Part shown: positions 48,273 to 56,909 of the stretch, one piece after another
Position numbering within the stretch: the stretch's first letter is position 1
How the letters are laid out: each line of letters starts with the position of its first letter
Source of the DNA: Maricaulis maris_C
GTDB lineage: Bacteria > Pseudomonadota > Alphaproteobacteria > Caulobacterales > Maricaulaceae
NCBI RefSeq assembly: GCF_049116555.1
Contig: NZ_JAGDYT010000006.1
Coordinates: 248,001 to 312,000, forward strand
Length of the DNA stretch: 64,000 bases
Direction of reading: 5' to 3'
Position numbers and translations under genes: made by a program
The notes under the pieces: model-generated
The model's input: only the letters and a program-made list of their open reading frames with translations
Database searches by the model: none
What the model was told of the DNA's origin: nothing

Positions 48273-48350
48273 TCGCTCTCCCTGCGGACCGGGCGGGCCC
48301 TCAGGCCTGCCCGCGCCGACCTGATCGCCCCTGCCTGCCCTGACAGGCAC

Positions 48351-48386
48351 AACGCGCGCCGGCCCCCTGCCGCGCGCGTTTTCTTT
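48351..48386 (+). terminator. Terminator after the fasciclin gene
   Basis: aacgcgcgc (48351-48359) pairs with gcgcgcgtt (48372-48380), and the run ttttctttt follows. It ends at the stop of the convergent membrane-protein gene. Confidence 0.75.
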
Positions 48387-48770
48387 TCAGGCTGCCCTTC
48401 GCGGCCAGCCGGCATAGAGAAAGAGCGCGAGGAAGCCGGTATTCAGCGCGATATTCAGGGGCGCCCCGGCGACAGCTGATCCGATTGAATCCACGACGAA
48501 CCATGCCACACCCCCGCGCAGCATTGCCGTCGGCATGGCGCCACCACCTGCCAGGACCATCACGGTGACGCCCCACCCCAGCATCAGCCCGCCGCTAATC
48601 CCGGCGAGCAGGCGTTCGGCCGGCGTGGTCACATGTGGACCGCCATCCACTGGCCAGAAGACCAGATCGGCCATCAACTCCAGCGGTGCATCCAGCATCG
48701 GCGATGAGGCCAGCGCGACGACGAGGCCGAAGGCGATCAGGACCCAGGCGAGCAGTTTGAAACGAAACAT
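48387..48770 (-). CDS. Integral membrane protein, unknown
   Basis: 127 residues from an ATG with a strong RBS (gaggag); the frame runs on to 49196 but lies over the XRE regulator. Three to four hydrophobic segments, beginning FKLLAWVLIAFGLVVAL and ending NTGFLALFLYAGWPRRAA. No family recognised. Divergent from the XRE regulator, which is separated by a palindrome, so it is the likely target of that regulator. Confidence 0.75.
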   Translation of the reverse strand: MFRFKLLAWVLIAFGLVVALASSPMLDAPLELMADLVFWPVDGGPHVTTPAERLLAGISGGLMLGWGVTVMVLAGGGAMPTAMLRGGVAWFVVDSIGSAVAGAPLNIALNTGFLALFLYAGWPRRAA

Positions 48771-48812
48771 GGCAATCTCCTCAACAGGTTTCCTGCCGGA
48801 TTTGCCGCCTGG

Positions 48813-48835
48813 CAGGTAAGCTTGGCAATTACCTG
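48813..48835. promoter_or_regulatory. Palindrome between membrane protein and XRE regulator
   Basis: caggtaa (48813-48819) and ttacctg (48829-48835) are exact inverted copies with a 9-base spacer, lying 43 bases from each start. A likely operator of the XRE regulator, acting on both genes. Confidence 0.6.
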
Positions 48836-48878
48836 GGAGGTCATGGCTCCTCCGCCGGGATTGTGCGAATTTCGCGCA

Positions 48879-49655
48879 ATGACACCTTCCGCTCCCTCCC
48901 GCCCGCAATTTGGTCCTTGTCTGCGCGACTGGCGTCAGCGCCGCCGGTACAGCCAGCTGGCCCTGTCGCTGGAAGCCAATGTGTCGGCGCGCCATATCAG
49001 CTTTCTGGAGGGCGGACGGGCCAGACCCAGCCGCGCCATGGTCCAGACCCTGGCGGAATGCCTGGATATCCCCTTCGAGGCGCGCAACACATTGCTGGCC
49101 GCTGCCGGCTTCATGCCGGTCTATGCGCGCACCCCGCTGGAAGCCGGCCAGCTTGAACCGATCCGGCAGGCGCTGACCCGGATGATGCATGCCCACACGC
49201 CGGCCCCGGCCCTGATTCTCGATTCAAGGTGGACTGTCCTGGATGCCAACCTGACCGGTGCCCTGCTCCTCGGCGCTGACTGGCAGACCGACAATTGCCT
49301 GATCGACCGGCTGGTCAACCAGCCGGACCTGCGCGCGCCGATACTGAACTGGCCGGAAGTGGCGGCGGTGATGGCAACCCGGCTAAGGGCAGAAAGCCGC
49401 CAGGCCGGCGGTGATACCGGTCTCGACGCCCTCGCGGCACGCCTTGAACCCTTCGCGGCAAACCCCGCCGACGTGGACCCGGATCAGCCCATCCTGACCC
49501 TGCGCTATGCCACACCACTGGGTGAGCTGACCCTGTTCACCCTGGTGGCCGAGCTGTCCTCGGCCCAGGACCTGACCCTGCGCGATCTGCGCCTCGAGAT
49601 CTTCCTTCCCGCCGACGAGGACAGCCGGGCCATTCTGGACCAACTCGTCGGCTAG
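48879..49655 (+). CDS. XRE-family regulator with MmyB-like ligand domain
   Basis: 258 residues from the ATG giving MTPSAPSRPQFG; an ATG at 48843 has a ggagg closer than usual and is possible. N-terminal HTH (about 8-65: LRDWRQRRRYSQLALSLEANVSARHISFLE) followed by a PAS-like MmyB domain (about 95-255) with TPAPALILDSRWTVLDAN and LTLRYATPLGELTLFTLVA. Such proteins often bind fatty-acid-like ligands. Divergent from a membrane protein; the palindrome in between suggests autoregulation. Confidence 0.88.
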   Translation: MTPSAPSRPQFGPCLRDWRQRRRYSQLALSLEANVSARHISFLEGGRARPSRAMVQTLAECLDIPFEARNTLLAAAGFMPVYARTPLEAGQLEPIRQALTRMMHAHTPAPALILDSRWTVLDANLTGALLLGADWQTDNCLIDRLVNQPDLRAPILNWPEVAAVMATRLRAESRQAGGDTGLDALAARLEPFAANPADVDPDQPILTLRYATPLGELTLFTLVAELSSAQDLTLRDLRLEIFLPADEDSRAILDQLVG

Positions 49656-50689
49656 ATGATCTCGTCCTCGTCAAACAGGGGGTCATTGCTCAGCGCCTCA
49701 CCGAGTTGGACCATCGGTTCTTCATTGCGACGCTTGATGATCTCGGCAATGTGCACGACGGCGTCGCCCTCATTGACGATGGGCAGAACGGTGCGGCCGA
49801 TGATCAGGCCATCACAGGGCGCGGTGATCTCGACTTCGGTGGTCCCGAGCGGATCACCCAATGTGGCGATCAGCGTGCCTTGCTCGACATGCTCGCCACA
49901 ATCGCGGTGCATGCGCAAAACGCCGCCCATCGAGGCGCGCGCCCAGCTGGACTTGTTACCGAGCTCCGAGCGCAGGGTCGCCTTGATGCGCTTGTCCGAG
50001 CGCAGCATGCCGAGTTTGCCCAGCACACGCAGAATGCCTTTCACGCCCATGCGCAGCGCGGTCTCGTCAAAGCGCAAGGCCTCGCCACTTTCATAGACGA
50101 TTACCGGGATGTCGCGCTTTTGTGCCGCTTCACGCAGCGAGCCGTCGCGCAAGGACGAGTGGACGATGACGGGAGCGGCAAATTCCTGGGCCAGCTCCAG
50201 CGCTTTGGGCACTTTGGTATCAACGCGAATTTGCGGGAGATTGGTGCGGTTGACGGCAGCCGAGTGGAGATCGATGCCGGCCTCACAGCGCTCGACCACT
50301 TCGGTCATGAAGATATCCGCCAGTCGCGCGGCCAGCGAGCCGGTCGGTGCACCCGGGAAGGAGCGATTGAGATCGCGCCGGTCGGGCAGATAGCGCGAAT
50401 GGGTGATGAAGCCGTAGGTATTGACCACCGGGACACAGATCAGCGTACCCGCGATCGAGCGCATTTGCGGTGTCCGGATCAGGCGGCGGATTATCTCCAC
50501 GCCAATGATCTCGTCGCCATGAATGGCAGCCGAGACAAAGATGACCGGCCCGGGACGCTTGCCGTGCAGGACCTGCACCGAGAGTGACATCGGGGTATGG
50601 TCGGAGAGCACCGACACCGGAATCTGGACAATCCTGGTCGTTCCCGGCGCGACGCTCTCACCGGCGATCTCGAAGGGCGCGCGCGTCAT
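49652..50689 (-). CDS. Succinylglutamate desuccinylase/aspartoacylase-family zinc peptidase (M14-like)
   Basis: 345 residues. Seen: AAIHGDEIIGVEI (zinc His and Glu), GIDLHSAAVNRTNLPQIR (third zinc His and substrate-binding region), and VYESGEALRF with the catalytic Glu. The C-terminal part (about 255-320) is a beta-barrel-like extension with APCDGLIIGR. Its start overlaps the rimK stop by four bases, so it is in the rim operon. A plausible job is trimming of glutamate residues added by RimK, or hydrolysis of an acylated amino acid; which one is not decided by sequence. Confidence 0.83.
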   Translation of the reverse strand: MTRAPFEIAGESVAPGTTRIVQIPVSVLSDHTPMSLSVQVLHGKRPGPVIFVSAAIHGDEIIGVEIIRRLIRTPQMRSIAGTLICVPVVNTYGFITHSRYLPDRRDLNRSFPGAPTGSLAARLADIFMTEVVERCEAGIDLHSAAVNRTNLPQIRVDTKVPKALELAQEFAAPVIVHSSLRDGSLREAAQKRDIPVIVYESGEALRFDETALRMGVKGILRVLGKLGMLRSDKRIKATLRSELGNKSSWARASMGGVLRMHRDCGEHVEQGTLIATLGDPLGTTEVEITAPCDGLIIGRTVLPIVNEGDAVVHIAEIIKRRNEEPMVQLGEALSNDPLFDEDEII

Positions 50690-51591
50690 CCTTTTCCGCG
50701 GGTCTTTGTCTTGCCGGCCACGGCTTTCTTCTCGATGAAGTCGATGATCTTGTCGGCCACATCGACGCCGGTGGCGCCCTCAATGCCTTCCAGACCGGGA
50801 GAGGAATTCACCTCCATGATGAGCGGCCCGTGATTGCCGCGCAGCATGTCGACCCCGGCCACATTCAACCCCATCACCTTGGCCGCACGGACCGCCGTGG
50901 ACCGCTCTTCCGGCGTCAATTTGATTTTCGAGGCGGAGCCGCCGCGATGCAGGTTGGAGCGGAAATCGCCCTCGGCGCCCTGGCGTTTCATGGCCGCGAC
51001 GACCTTGTCGCCCACGACGATGGTCCGGATGTCGGCACCGCCCGCCTCCTTGATGAATTCCTGGACGAGAATATCAACTTTCGCCCCCCGGAAGGCCTCG
51101 ATCACGGATTTGGCCGAGCGCCGCGTTTCCGCCAGCACGACGCCCACCCCCTGCGTGCCTTCGAGCAGTTTGATCACCACCGGCTCACCGCCGACAATGT
51201 CCAGCACGTCATCGGTCATGGAGGTGTCATGGGCAAAAGCCGAGACCGGCAGTCCAAGCCCGGCACGCGCAAGGAGTTGCAGCGAGCGCAACTTGTCGCG
51301 CGAGCGGCCGATGGCGACCGATTCATTGGCGGACCACACCCCCATCATCTCGAACTGGCGCACCACCGCCATGCCATAGCCGGTTATGGAGGCACCGATG
51401 CGCGGGATGATGGCGTCATAGCCGGACAGGACGCGGCCCTGATAACGCACTTCAGGACGGTGCGAGGTGATATTCATATACATGCGCAGCGTGTCGTAGA
51501 TATCGATCTCGTGACCGCGCGCCTCGGCCGCCGCAACCAGCCTCTTGTGGGAATAGAGGTTGGGATTACGGGCCAGCATGAGCAAATTCAT
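50686..51591 (-). CDS. rimK: Ribosomal protein S6 / alpha-L-glutamate ligase RimK
   Basis: 301 residues from ATG with cggag upstream; the longer frame to 51669 overlaps the preceding gene and was not used. ATP-grasp ligase adding glutamates to the C-terminus of ribosomal protein S6. Seen: IPRIGASITGYGMAVVRQFE, GRSRDKLRSLQLLA, VVIKLLEGTQGVGVVLAE (ATP site), and GVDMLRGNHGPLIMEVNSSPGLEGIE (metal-binding Glu and Asn). Between a RimB-like protein and a zinc peptidase. Confidence 0.92.
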   Translation of the reverse strand: MNLLMLARNPNLYSHKRLVAAAEARGHEIDIYDTLRMYMNITSHRPEVRYQGRVLSGYDAIIPRIGASITGYGMAVVRQFEMMGVWSANESVAIGRSRDKLRSLQLLARAGLGLPVSAFAHDTSMTDDVLDIVGGEPVVIKLLEGTQGVGVVLAETRRSAKSVIEAFRGAKVDILVQEFIKEAGGADIRTIVVGDKVVAAMKRQGAEGDFRSNLHRGGSASKIKLTPEERSTAVRAAKVMGLNVAGVDMLRGNHGPLIMEVNSSPGLEGIEGATGVDVADKIIDFIEKKAVAGKTKTRGKG

Positions 51592-51650
51592 CAGGACAAT
51601 CTCCGGGGTGGCGGTGTGTCGGTCTTGGGTAGCACGAATACCGGCGCGGC

Positions 51651-52124
51651 CTAAGCCGATGTCGGGCACAGATAGGATTTTGACGGATTGACCAGGGCGC
51701 GCGGCTTCAAGGCCGTCCGTCCGACCAGCATTCGGAAGCCCATTTCATCTCGCCGGGTCAACGTCAACTCGACAGGCCAGACATGATCGCCGATGCGCAG
51801 CGGCGTGCGGATCACATAGCGCTTCTGCTGCTGACCGTTCGAGCTTTTGATAGTGCGGCTGTCAATGACCCTGGCCTCACAGGCGATGCGGGTCTTGTTG
51901 TCGTCCTGGTTGGGGTGAAGCTCGAACCGCACCCAGGCCTCGCCCTCGCGCTCGAAGGGCTGGATGTCCCAGGCATGGATGGCCGAGGTCCGCGCGCCGG
52001 TATCGATCTTGGCTTTCACCCGGGCACCGCCCAGCTCTGGCAGCTCCACCCATTCGCGCCAACCGACGACGATTGCCGGGGCGCGTGATGCCGCGCCGGA
52101 TTTTGATTTTGTCTTGCGAACCAT
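51651..52124 (-). CDS. rimB: RimB-like putative ATP-dependent zinc protease (retropepsin-like)
   Basis: 157 residues; start at MVRKTKSKS. Seen: VKAKIDTGARTSAIHA, an aspartic-protease-type DTGA motif near residue 52, and GFRMLVGRTALK towards the end, matching the DUF785/RimB family that accompanies RimK. In Pseudomonas RimB acts in the same S6 modification system. The name zinc protease comes from the family label; the visible active site looks like a retropepsin. Gap of 59 bases to rimK. Confidence 0.82.
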   Translation of the reverse strand: MVRKTKSKSGAASRAPAIVVGWREWVELPELGGARVKAKIDTGARTSAIHAWDIQPFEREGEAWVRFELHPNQDDNKTRIACEARVIDSRTIKSSNGQQQKRYVIRTPLRIGDHVWPVELTLTRRDEMGFRMLVGRTALKPRALVNPSKSYLCPTSA

Positions 52125-52248
52125 GGCTCTGGCACACCCGTCAGTCAGTCGCGGATATGCAAGCACCGGCGCGCGGAAAAAGGCAAGCAGGAAGGGATGA
52201 GGCTTATGCCCTTCCCCTTCCGCCAGTCGGCGGCCTCGGTCATCCCGT

Positions 52249-52319
52249 GGTGACCGCAGCGCGGTCATCCGGGGGAGCCCAGCCACACCGTGTCCTGATA
52301 TCGCCGAAGCCTTGGGGCG
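52249..52319. repeat. Hairpins in the rimB upstream gap
   Basis: tgaccgc/gcggtca (52251-52267) is an exact 7-bp stem within a repeated cggtcatcc context, related to the element at 1503-1598. Between 52125 and 52328 no gene was found. A ggggcg/cgcccc stem at 52314-52328 directly follows the stop of the gene at 52329 and may be a weak terminator. Confidence 0.4.
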
Positions 52320-52328
52320 CCACGCCCC

Positions 52329-53006
52329 TCAATCCCCGATCCAGAAGGCGAAACTCGCCGGCTGCGTATCGCCATTCAGCGTCGCAGTACCGACCAGCAA
52401 TTCGGCGATCGAGTCGGCGCCTGCCTGCCACTCGGCCAATGCGCCCGGGGCGTAGTCGGCCTCGATGACCAAGGTCCCGACATCCGGGTCCGAGGCGGTG
52501 ATCACGACGCCCTCATCGGTAATGGCGGCGCTGTCGATGGTCATGGCGTAGAGGCGGAAATACGGGCCGTACTCATTCTCACCGAGCTGGTCGCTGGTGT
52601 CTTCCATGGCGAGGCGCACATAGGCCGGCTCGTCGCATTCCGGCATGGCCGGCCACAGCTCGACATTTTCCAGCACCATGTCACCGAAGCGGATTGCCTC
52701 ATTGGCGATGAAATAGCCCGACTGCGTGCCGGCGACCGTGTAAACGATATCGCCGGGCACGGGTTCGTAGACGGCATCGCCCTCGCTGGCGTCGTCGCCC
52801 GCATCTTCAACGGGTCCGGTGCTCGGTGAGTTGCCCAGCGGATCAGCGGGCACACTATCGACAACCGGAGCGGGATCCGGCGCGAGAGCGGCATCCGCGC
52901 CGGCCGGTGCCGGACTGCCCGCAATGTCATCGCCGACGCCGAAATACAGGCTCGCCCCGAGCCCGCCAAGCACAACAAGACTGATGATATTCAATGTGGT
53001 TTTCAT
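52329..53006 (-). CDS. Hypothetical membrane-anchored protein
   Basis: 225 residues. An N-terminal hydrophobic segment (about 4-20: LNIISLVVLGGLGASLYF) is followed by an Ala, Pro and Asp-rich linker (about 25-75), then a folded-looking acidic domain (about 80-225) with GTQSGYFIANEAIRFGDM and ECDEPAYVRLAMEDTS. No family recognised. Likely in the periplasm, held by the N-terminal anchor. Confidence 0.7.
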   Translation of the reverse strand: MKTTLNIISLVVLGGLGASLYFGVGDDIAGSPAPAGADAALAPDPAPVVDSVPADPLGNSPSTGPVEDAGDDASEGDAVYEPVPGDIVYTVAGTQSGYFIANEAIRFGDMVLENVELWPAMPECDEPAYVRLAMEDTSDQLGENEYGPYFRLYAMTIDSAAITDEGVVITASDPDVGTLVIEADYAPGALAEWQAGADSIAELLVGTATLNGDTQPASFAFWIGD

Positions 53007-53072
53007 GTCTGCCCCCCTGCAAGACACCGCAGACGCTACACCGCCACGGAGATAGCGGGAAGCGCATTCGCG

Positions 53073-54026
53073 TCAGGAGGGAGTGGCGGCCTTGCGACGG
53101 GCGACCCAGATTTTCATGGTCAGCTGGCCGGTCGGTTCTTCCGGGTGCAGCGCGCTTTGATGCGCCAGTTCCAGACCGGCATGTCCGATCAGGTCGGACA
53201 TCTCCTCATCGGCAAAACCGAGGCGGCGATGGAAATGGTCCTCGCGCAGATTCTCCAGCTGATGCGGAGCAAAATCGACAATCAGGAGATTACCCCCCGG
53301 CTTGAGCACGCGGGCGCATTCATCCACGGCCAGCGCCGGATCCTCCAGATAATGCAGGACCTGATGCACGGTCACGAGGTCGGCGACCGCCGAATCGAAG
53401 GGCAGAGCCCCGACATCGGCATGACGAACCGAGCAATGTCTCAGGCCGGCGCCCTCGAGATTGAGGCGGGCAACATTGAGCATGGAGTGATTGATATCGA
53501 CACCGATGCCGCGCTCGACCCGGTCCGAAAACAGTTCGAGCACGCGGCCCGTGCCGACACCGACATCGATCATCAGGCCAAAGGGGCCCGGCCCGGCCAG
53601 CTCGCGCATGGCGGCTTCGACCTTGTGATCGGCGAGATGGAGGGAGCGGATCGTATCCCAGTCCTCCGCCACGCTCTCGAAATAGGCCTGGGCGGCCTGG
53701 GCACGCGCCTTCTTGATCGCCTCCAGGCGCGACACGTCACGGGTCAGGACCGCGTCGTCTTCGGGCACCAGCTCATTGGCCATCTGGGCCAGCTTGCGGC
53801 CGCCGCCGGCATCGGTGAGGCGGTAGAATACATAGGCGCCTTCGGGCAGACGCTCGGCCAGTCCGGCGTCGGTGAGAAGTTTGAGATGGCGTGAAACGCG
53901 CGGCTGGCTCTGGCCGAGAATCGACACCAGTTCGGACACGGTCAGCTCACCCCGCGACAGCAGGGTGACGATGCGCAGCCGCGTCGGTTCGGCAAGCGCT
54001 TTGAGCTGAGTGACGAGAGCGTCCAT
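53073..54026 (-). CDS. ArsR-family regulator fused to SAM-dependent methyltransferase
   Basis: 317 residues. N-terminal winged helix (about 1-90): LKALAEPTRLRIVTLLSRGELTVSELVSILGQSQPRVSRHLKLL, shortened here as the ArsR signature around residues 8-50. It has no CxC metal-binding site. C-terminal class I methyltransferase (about 130-310): motif I DVGVGTGRVLEL and HQVLHYLEDP. This fusion in alphaproteobacteria often lies near methionine-cycle genes and may sense SAM/SAH; here no such gene is adjacent. Likely binds DNA with methyl-donor state as signal; untested. Confidence 0.85.
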   Translation of the reverse strand: MDALVTQLKALAEPTRLRIVTLLSRGELTVSELVSILGQSQPRVSRHLKLLTDAGLAERLPEGAYVFYRLTDAGGGRKLAQMANELVPEDDAVLTRDVSRLEAIKKARAQAAQAYFESVAEDWDTIRSLHLADHKVEAAMRELAGPGPFGLMIDVGVGTGRVLELFSDRVERGIGVDINHSMLNVARLNLEGAGLRHCSVRHADVGALPFDSAVADLVTVHQVLHYLEDPALAVDECARVLKPGGNLLIVDFAPHQLENLREDHFHRRLGFADEEMSDLIGHAGLELAHQSALHPEEPTGQLTMKIWVARRKAATPS

Positions 54027-54125
54027 GGAATCCCGGGCAAGACCTGCAGAATATGCCTTGCTTTTATCTGTATCCCCACGAAGTTCAAACCGAGCCGCTC
54101 AGGGCGGTCGACTCGGGAGTATTTC

Positions 54126-55394
54126 GTGGCCAAGCAGGAAGTGATCATTATCGGAGCCGGTCTGGCCGGTGTCTGCACCGCCTACGCCCTGCGCGAGCGC
54201 GGACATGATGTTCTCGTCCTCGACGCACATGCGGGCCCGGCACGGGAAACCAGCTTCGCCAATGCCGGCGCGCTGACACCGTCCGAACCGGAACCCTGGA
54301 ATGCACCCGGCGTGCATTGGCAGTTACTCGCCTCCCTGCCCGATCCGCATTCAGCCATGAAACTGCGCCTGGCATCCCTGCCCGGCCTGGTCCCGTGGGG
54401 GCTCAAATTCCTCGCTAATTCAACGCGCAAGCGGTATGAATCGGCCTCGCTCGCCAATTTTGCCCTGTCGCGCTATTCGCTGGACTGCACCCGGGCGGCG
54501 CGCGACACGCACCAGCTGGACTTCGCCAATCTCGCCCGCGGGACAATGAAGGTCTGCCGGGATGCCCAGGCCCTGGAACCGGCACGCCAGGCGAGCCAGG
54601 CGCTCGCCGATGCCGGCCTGCGCTTCGAGATTCTTGACCGCGCCGCCACGATTGCGCGCGAACCGCTGCTGGCGGACGTCGCCGAGGACCTCGCCGGCGC
54701 AATCTATTACCCCGATGATGAGAGCGGCGACGCCCATCGCTTCACGGTGGGACTGGCAGAAGTGGCGCGCACCGCCGGCGTGCGCTTCGAGTATGACTCC
54801 CCGGTCTCCAGCCTGATCGACCGGGCCGGCCGCATCACCGGCGTGCGTACCGAAACCGAGGAGATCGAGGCCGACCAGATCGTCCTCGCCACCGGTCATG
54901 CCTCGCATCGCCTGCTCACCCCGCTCGGACTGCATGTCCCGGTGCGACCGGTTAAGGGGTATTCGCTCAGCCTCGACATGTCCGCGCTCGATCAGCGCCC
55001 GTCCCTGCCCGTGGTCGACGAGGCGCTGCACGCAATCGTCAGCCCGCTGGGCGACACGCTGCGCATCGCCGGAACGGCCGAGTTTGCGGGCGAAGACCGG
55101 ACCCTGCGCGGCGAGCGGGTCGACAATCTCCGGCAATTGCTGACCCGCCTCTATCCGGACCTGGCCTCGCGTCTCCTCACCGGCGAGCAGAAACCCTGGT
55201 GCGGATTCCGGCCGATGTCGGCAGATGGACGCCCCTTTATCGGCGAAACCCGGGCGGACGGCTTGTGGATCAATACCGGCCACGGCCATCTCGGATGGAC
55301 CCAGGCCATGGGTTCGGCGGGCCTTCTGGCCGCCCTGCTGGACGGCGAAACACCGCCCGTTCCGGCCGAACCCTTCTCGGCAATGCGCTTCTAA
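54126..55394 (+). CDS. dadA: D-amino-acid dehydrogenase
   Basis: 422 residues from GTG. FAD-dependent oxidoreductase of the DAO family: dinucleotide-binding VIIIGAGLAGVCTAYAL, ETSFANAGALTPSEPEPW (DadA-specific region), VLATGHASHRLL and the C-terminal HGHLGWTQAMGSAGLLAALL. Oxidises D-amino acids (mainly D-Ala) and passes electrons to the quinone pool. It could recycle D-Ala from cell-wall turnover. No alanine racemase is adjacent. Confidence 0.9.
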   Translation: MAKQEVIIIGAGLAGVCTAYALRERGHDVLVLDAHAGPARETSFANAGALTPSEPEPWNAPGVHWQLLASLPDPHSAMKLRLASLPGLVPWGLKFLANSTRKRYESASLANFALSRYSLDCTRAARDTHQLDFANLARGTMKVCRDAQALEPARQASQALADAGLRFEILDRAATIAREPLLADVAEDLAGAIYYPDDESGDAHRFTVGLAEVARTAGVRFEYDSPVSSLIDRAGRITGVRTETEEIEADQIVLATGHASHRLLTPLGLHVPVRPVKGYSLSLDMSALDQRPSLPVVDEALHAIVSPLGDTLRIAGTAEFAGEDRTLRGERVDNLRQLLTRLYPDLASRLLTGEQKPWCGFRPMSADGRPFIGETRADGLWINTGHGHLGWTQAMGSAGLLAALLDGETPPVPAEPFSAMRF

Positions 55395-55512
55395 GCGTGG
55401 CGGACCATCCTCGCGCGTGAATTCAATTCACTGATTTGTAACGCATATTCGGATTGACCGCGCGCTACGGTTGTGCCAACAGAAATGCGCGTTCAAATAT
55501 TGGGGATGTTCA

Positions 55513-56214
55513 ATGCGTAAGTTTCTTGCGGTGCTTGCACTGCTTGCCACATCGGCGTGCGCCACGCCGTACGTCGCGATTCCGTACGAGGCGGACCAGA
55601 ATCCGGTTGCCACCATCACGCTGATCGAAGACGTCGGCAGCGCAGACGTGATGGCCTATGAATTTGCCTCCGCCGGCGGCAATTTCGGGCTTGTCGGCGC
55701 GATCGTCGATGCCGGCGTGCAGAGCAGTCGCCGCGCCCGCGTTGAAGAGGTGCTCGAGAATGCCGGCTTCGACGCCCAGGCCTTCTTTCGCACACGCCTG
55801 ACCGAAGAGCTGGAAGCGCTCGGCTATGCCGTCGAGATCGCCCAAGTCGATGGTCGCAATCGGTCCGATCTGATGGAAACCTATCCTGATGATGGCGACG
55901 AGGTTCAGGCCTATCTGGACACCGTGCTGCGATCCTACGGCTTCGTCTCTGCCGGCGCCGGCACCCCGTTCCGCCCGCACGCCTCTGTCGAGGCGCAATT
56001 GTTCAATCCGGACACTGACGCCGTCTTGATGCGCAACGCCGTGATCTATGCCTCGATCGGTCAGCCGCAGGGCCAGATCGTGCTGTCGCCGGACCCGCGC
56101 CATGTCTACAATAATCGCGAGGAGTTGCTGGAAGATCCGGATCGCCTCGTGGTCGCCGTGCGCGCTGCCATCTCGGAGACCGCGGTGACCGTCGCCCGGT
56201 TGCTCGCACCATGA
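55513..56214 (+). CDS. Hypothetical lipoprotein
   Basis: 233 residues. Signal ends in TSAC with Cys17. The mature domain contains VGSADVMAYEFASAGGNFGLVGAIVDAG and EVQAYLDTVLRSYGFV; the look is of a small alpha/beta envelope protein. No family assigned. The next gene starts four bases before its end (ATGA), so both are in one operon. Confidence 0.75.
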   Translation: MRKFLAVLALLATSACATPYVAIPYEADQNPVATITLIEDVGSADVMAYEFASAGGNFGLVGAIVDAGVQSSRRARVEEVLENAGFDAQAFFRTRLTEELEALGYAVEIAQVDGRNRSDLMETYPDDGDEVQAYLDTVLRSYGFVSAGAGTPFRPHASVEAQLFNPDTDAVLMRNAVIYASIGQPQGQIVLSPDPRHVYNNREELLEDPDRLVVAVRAAISETAVTVARLLAP

Positions 56215-56852
56215 GCCGCGCCATCGTGAAACCGGGGCTCGCCGTCCTGGCCCTGGCGAGTTTCGCCTCGGCCTGCGCCACGCCGCCACCACCACCGGTG
56301 GCGGTGATGACGCCGCCGGCTGGCCCGTGCGATGAGCGTATGGGCATCGAGGCGCCCCTGCCGCTGGAAGTACCGGACTCCAACCGGGCCTCGGTCATGG
56401 TGTCAGACATCACGGCTGAAACCGCGTGCTGGGCCAATCCCGAGACTGGGATCAATACGCCCTATGTCATTGCCCGGTTGCCGCAGAGCGAGACCCAGCT
56501 CCTGCTGACCGTGATCGCGCCGCTCGACCGTCTGCGCACGCTGGCAACCGACGTTCGCACCCTGGATGCCGACGGGCAGGTTGTCCGCCATTTCGAGCGT
56601 GATCGCTTCGTGACCCTCGGCGATGGCTACTCCTTGCAGCTGACGCCGCGCGCGGAAGAGGCAATGGTCGCGGTTTCCGTGGATCCGGAACTCGTGGGCC
56701 TGACCCATGAGAGCATCGAGATGGGGATCACCACCAGCCAAGTTTATACCGGCTATGGCACCGCCACGATGTATCACGGCCACGACCTGCAGACCGAGCG
56801 CAGCTACTCGTTCGAGGGGCGCGTGGTCTTTCGTTTGCTCAACGTCGAATAG
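56211..56852 (+). CDS. Hypothetical lipoprotein
   Basis: 213 residues. Signal ends in ASAC with Cys22, then a Pro-rich stretch. The mature part is beta-rich in look (LLLTVIAPLDRLRTLATDVRTL, TLGDGYSLQLTPRAEEAM) and unknown. Coupled to the preceding lipoprotein gene by a four-base overlap; a strong terminator follows. Confidence 0.75.
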   Translation: MSRAIVKPGLAVLALASFASACATPPPPPVAVMTPPAGPCDERMGIEAPLPLEVPDSNRASVMVSDITAETACWANPETGINTPYVIARLPQSETQLLLTVIAPLDRLRTLATDVRTLDADGQVVRHFERDRFVTLGDGYSLQLTPRAEEAMVAVSVDPELVGLTHESIEMGITTSQVYTGYGTATMYHGHDLQTERSYSFEGRVVFRLLNVE

Positions 56853-56875
56853 TCGGCAGGGTCACGCAGAACAGA

Positions 56876-56909
56876 CAGGCGCCGCGGCTCGGTCGCGGCG
56901 CCTGTTCCT
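56876..56909. terminator. Terminator between lipoprotein operon and marR
   Basis: caggcgccgcg (56876-56886) and cgcggcgcctg (56894-56904) form an exact 11-bp stem with a 7-base loop followed by ttcctt. Shared by two convergent genes. Confidence 0.8.
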
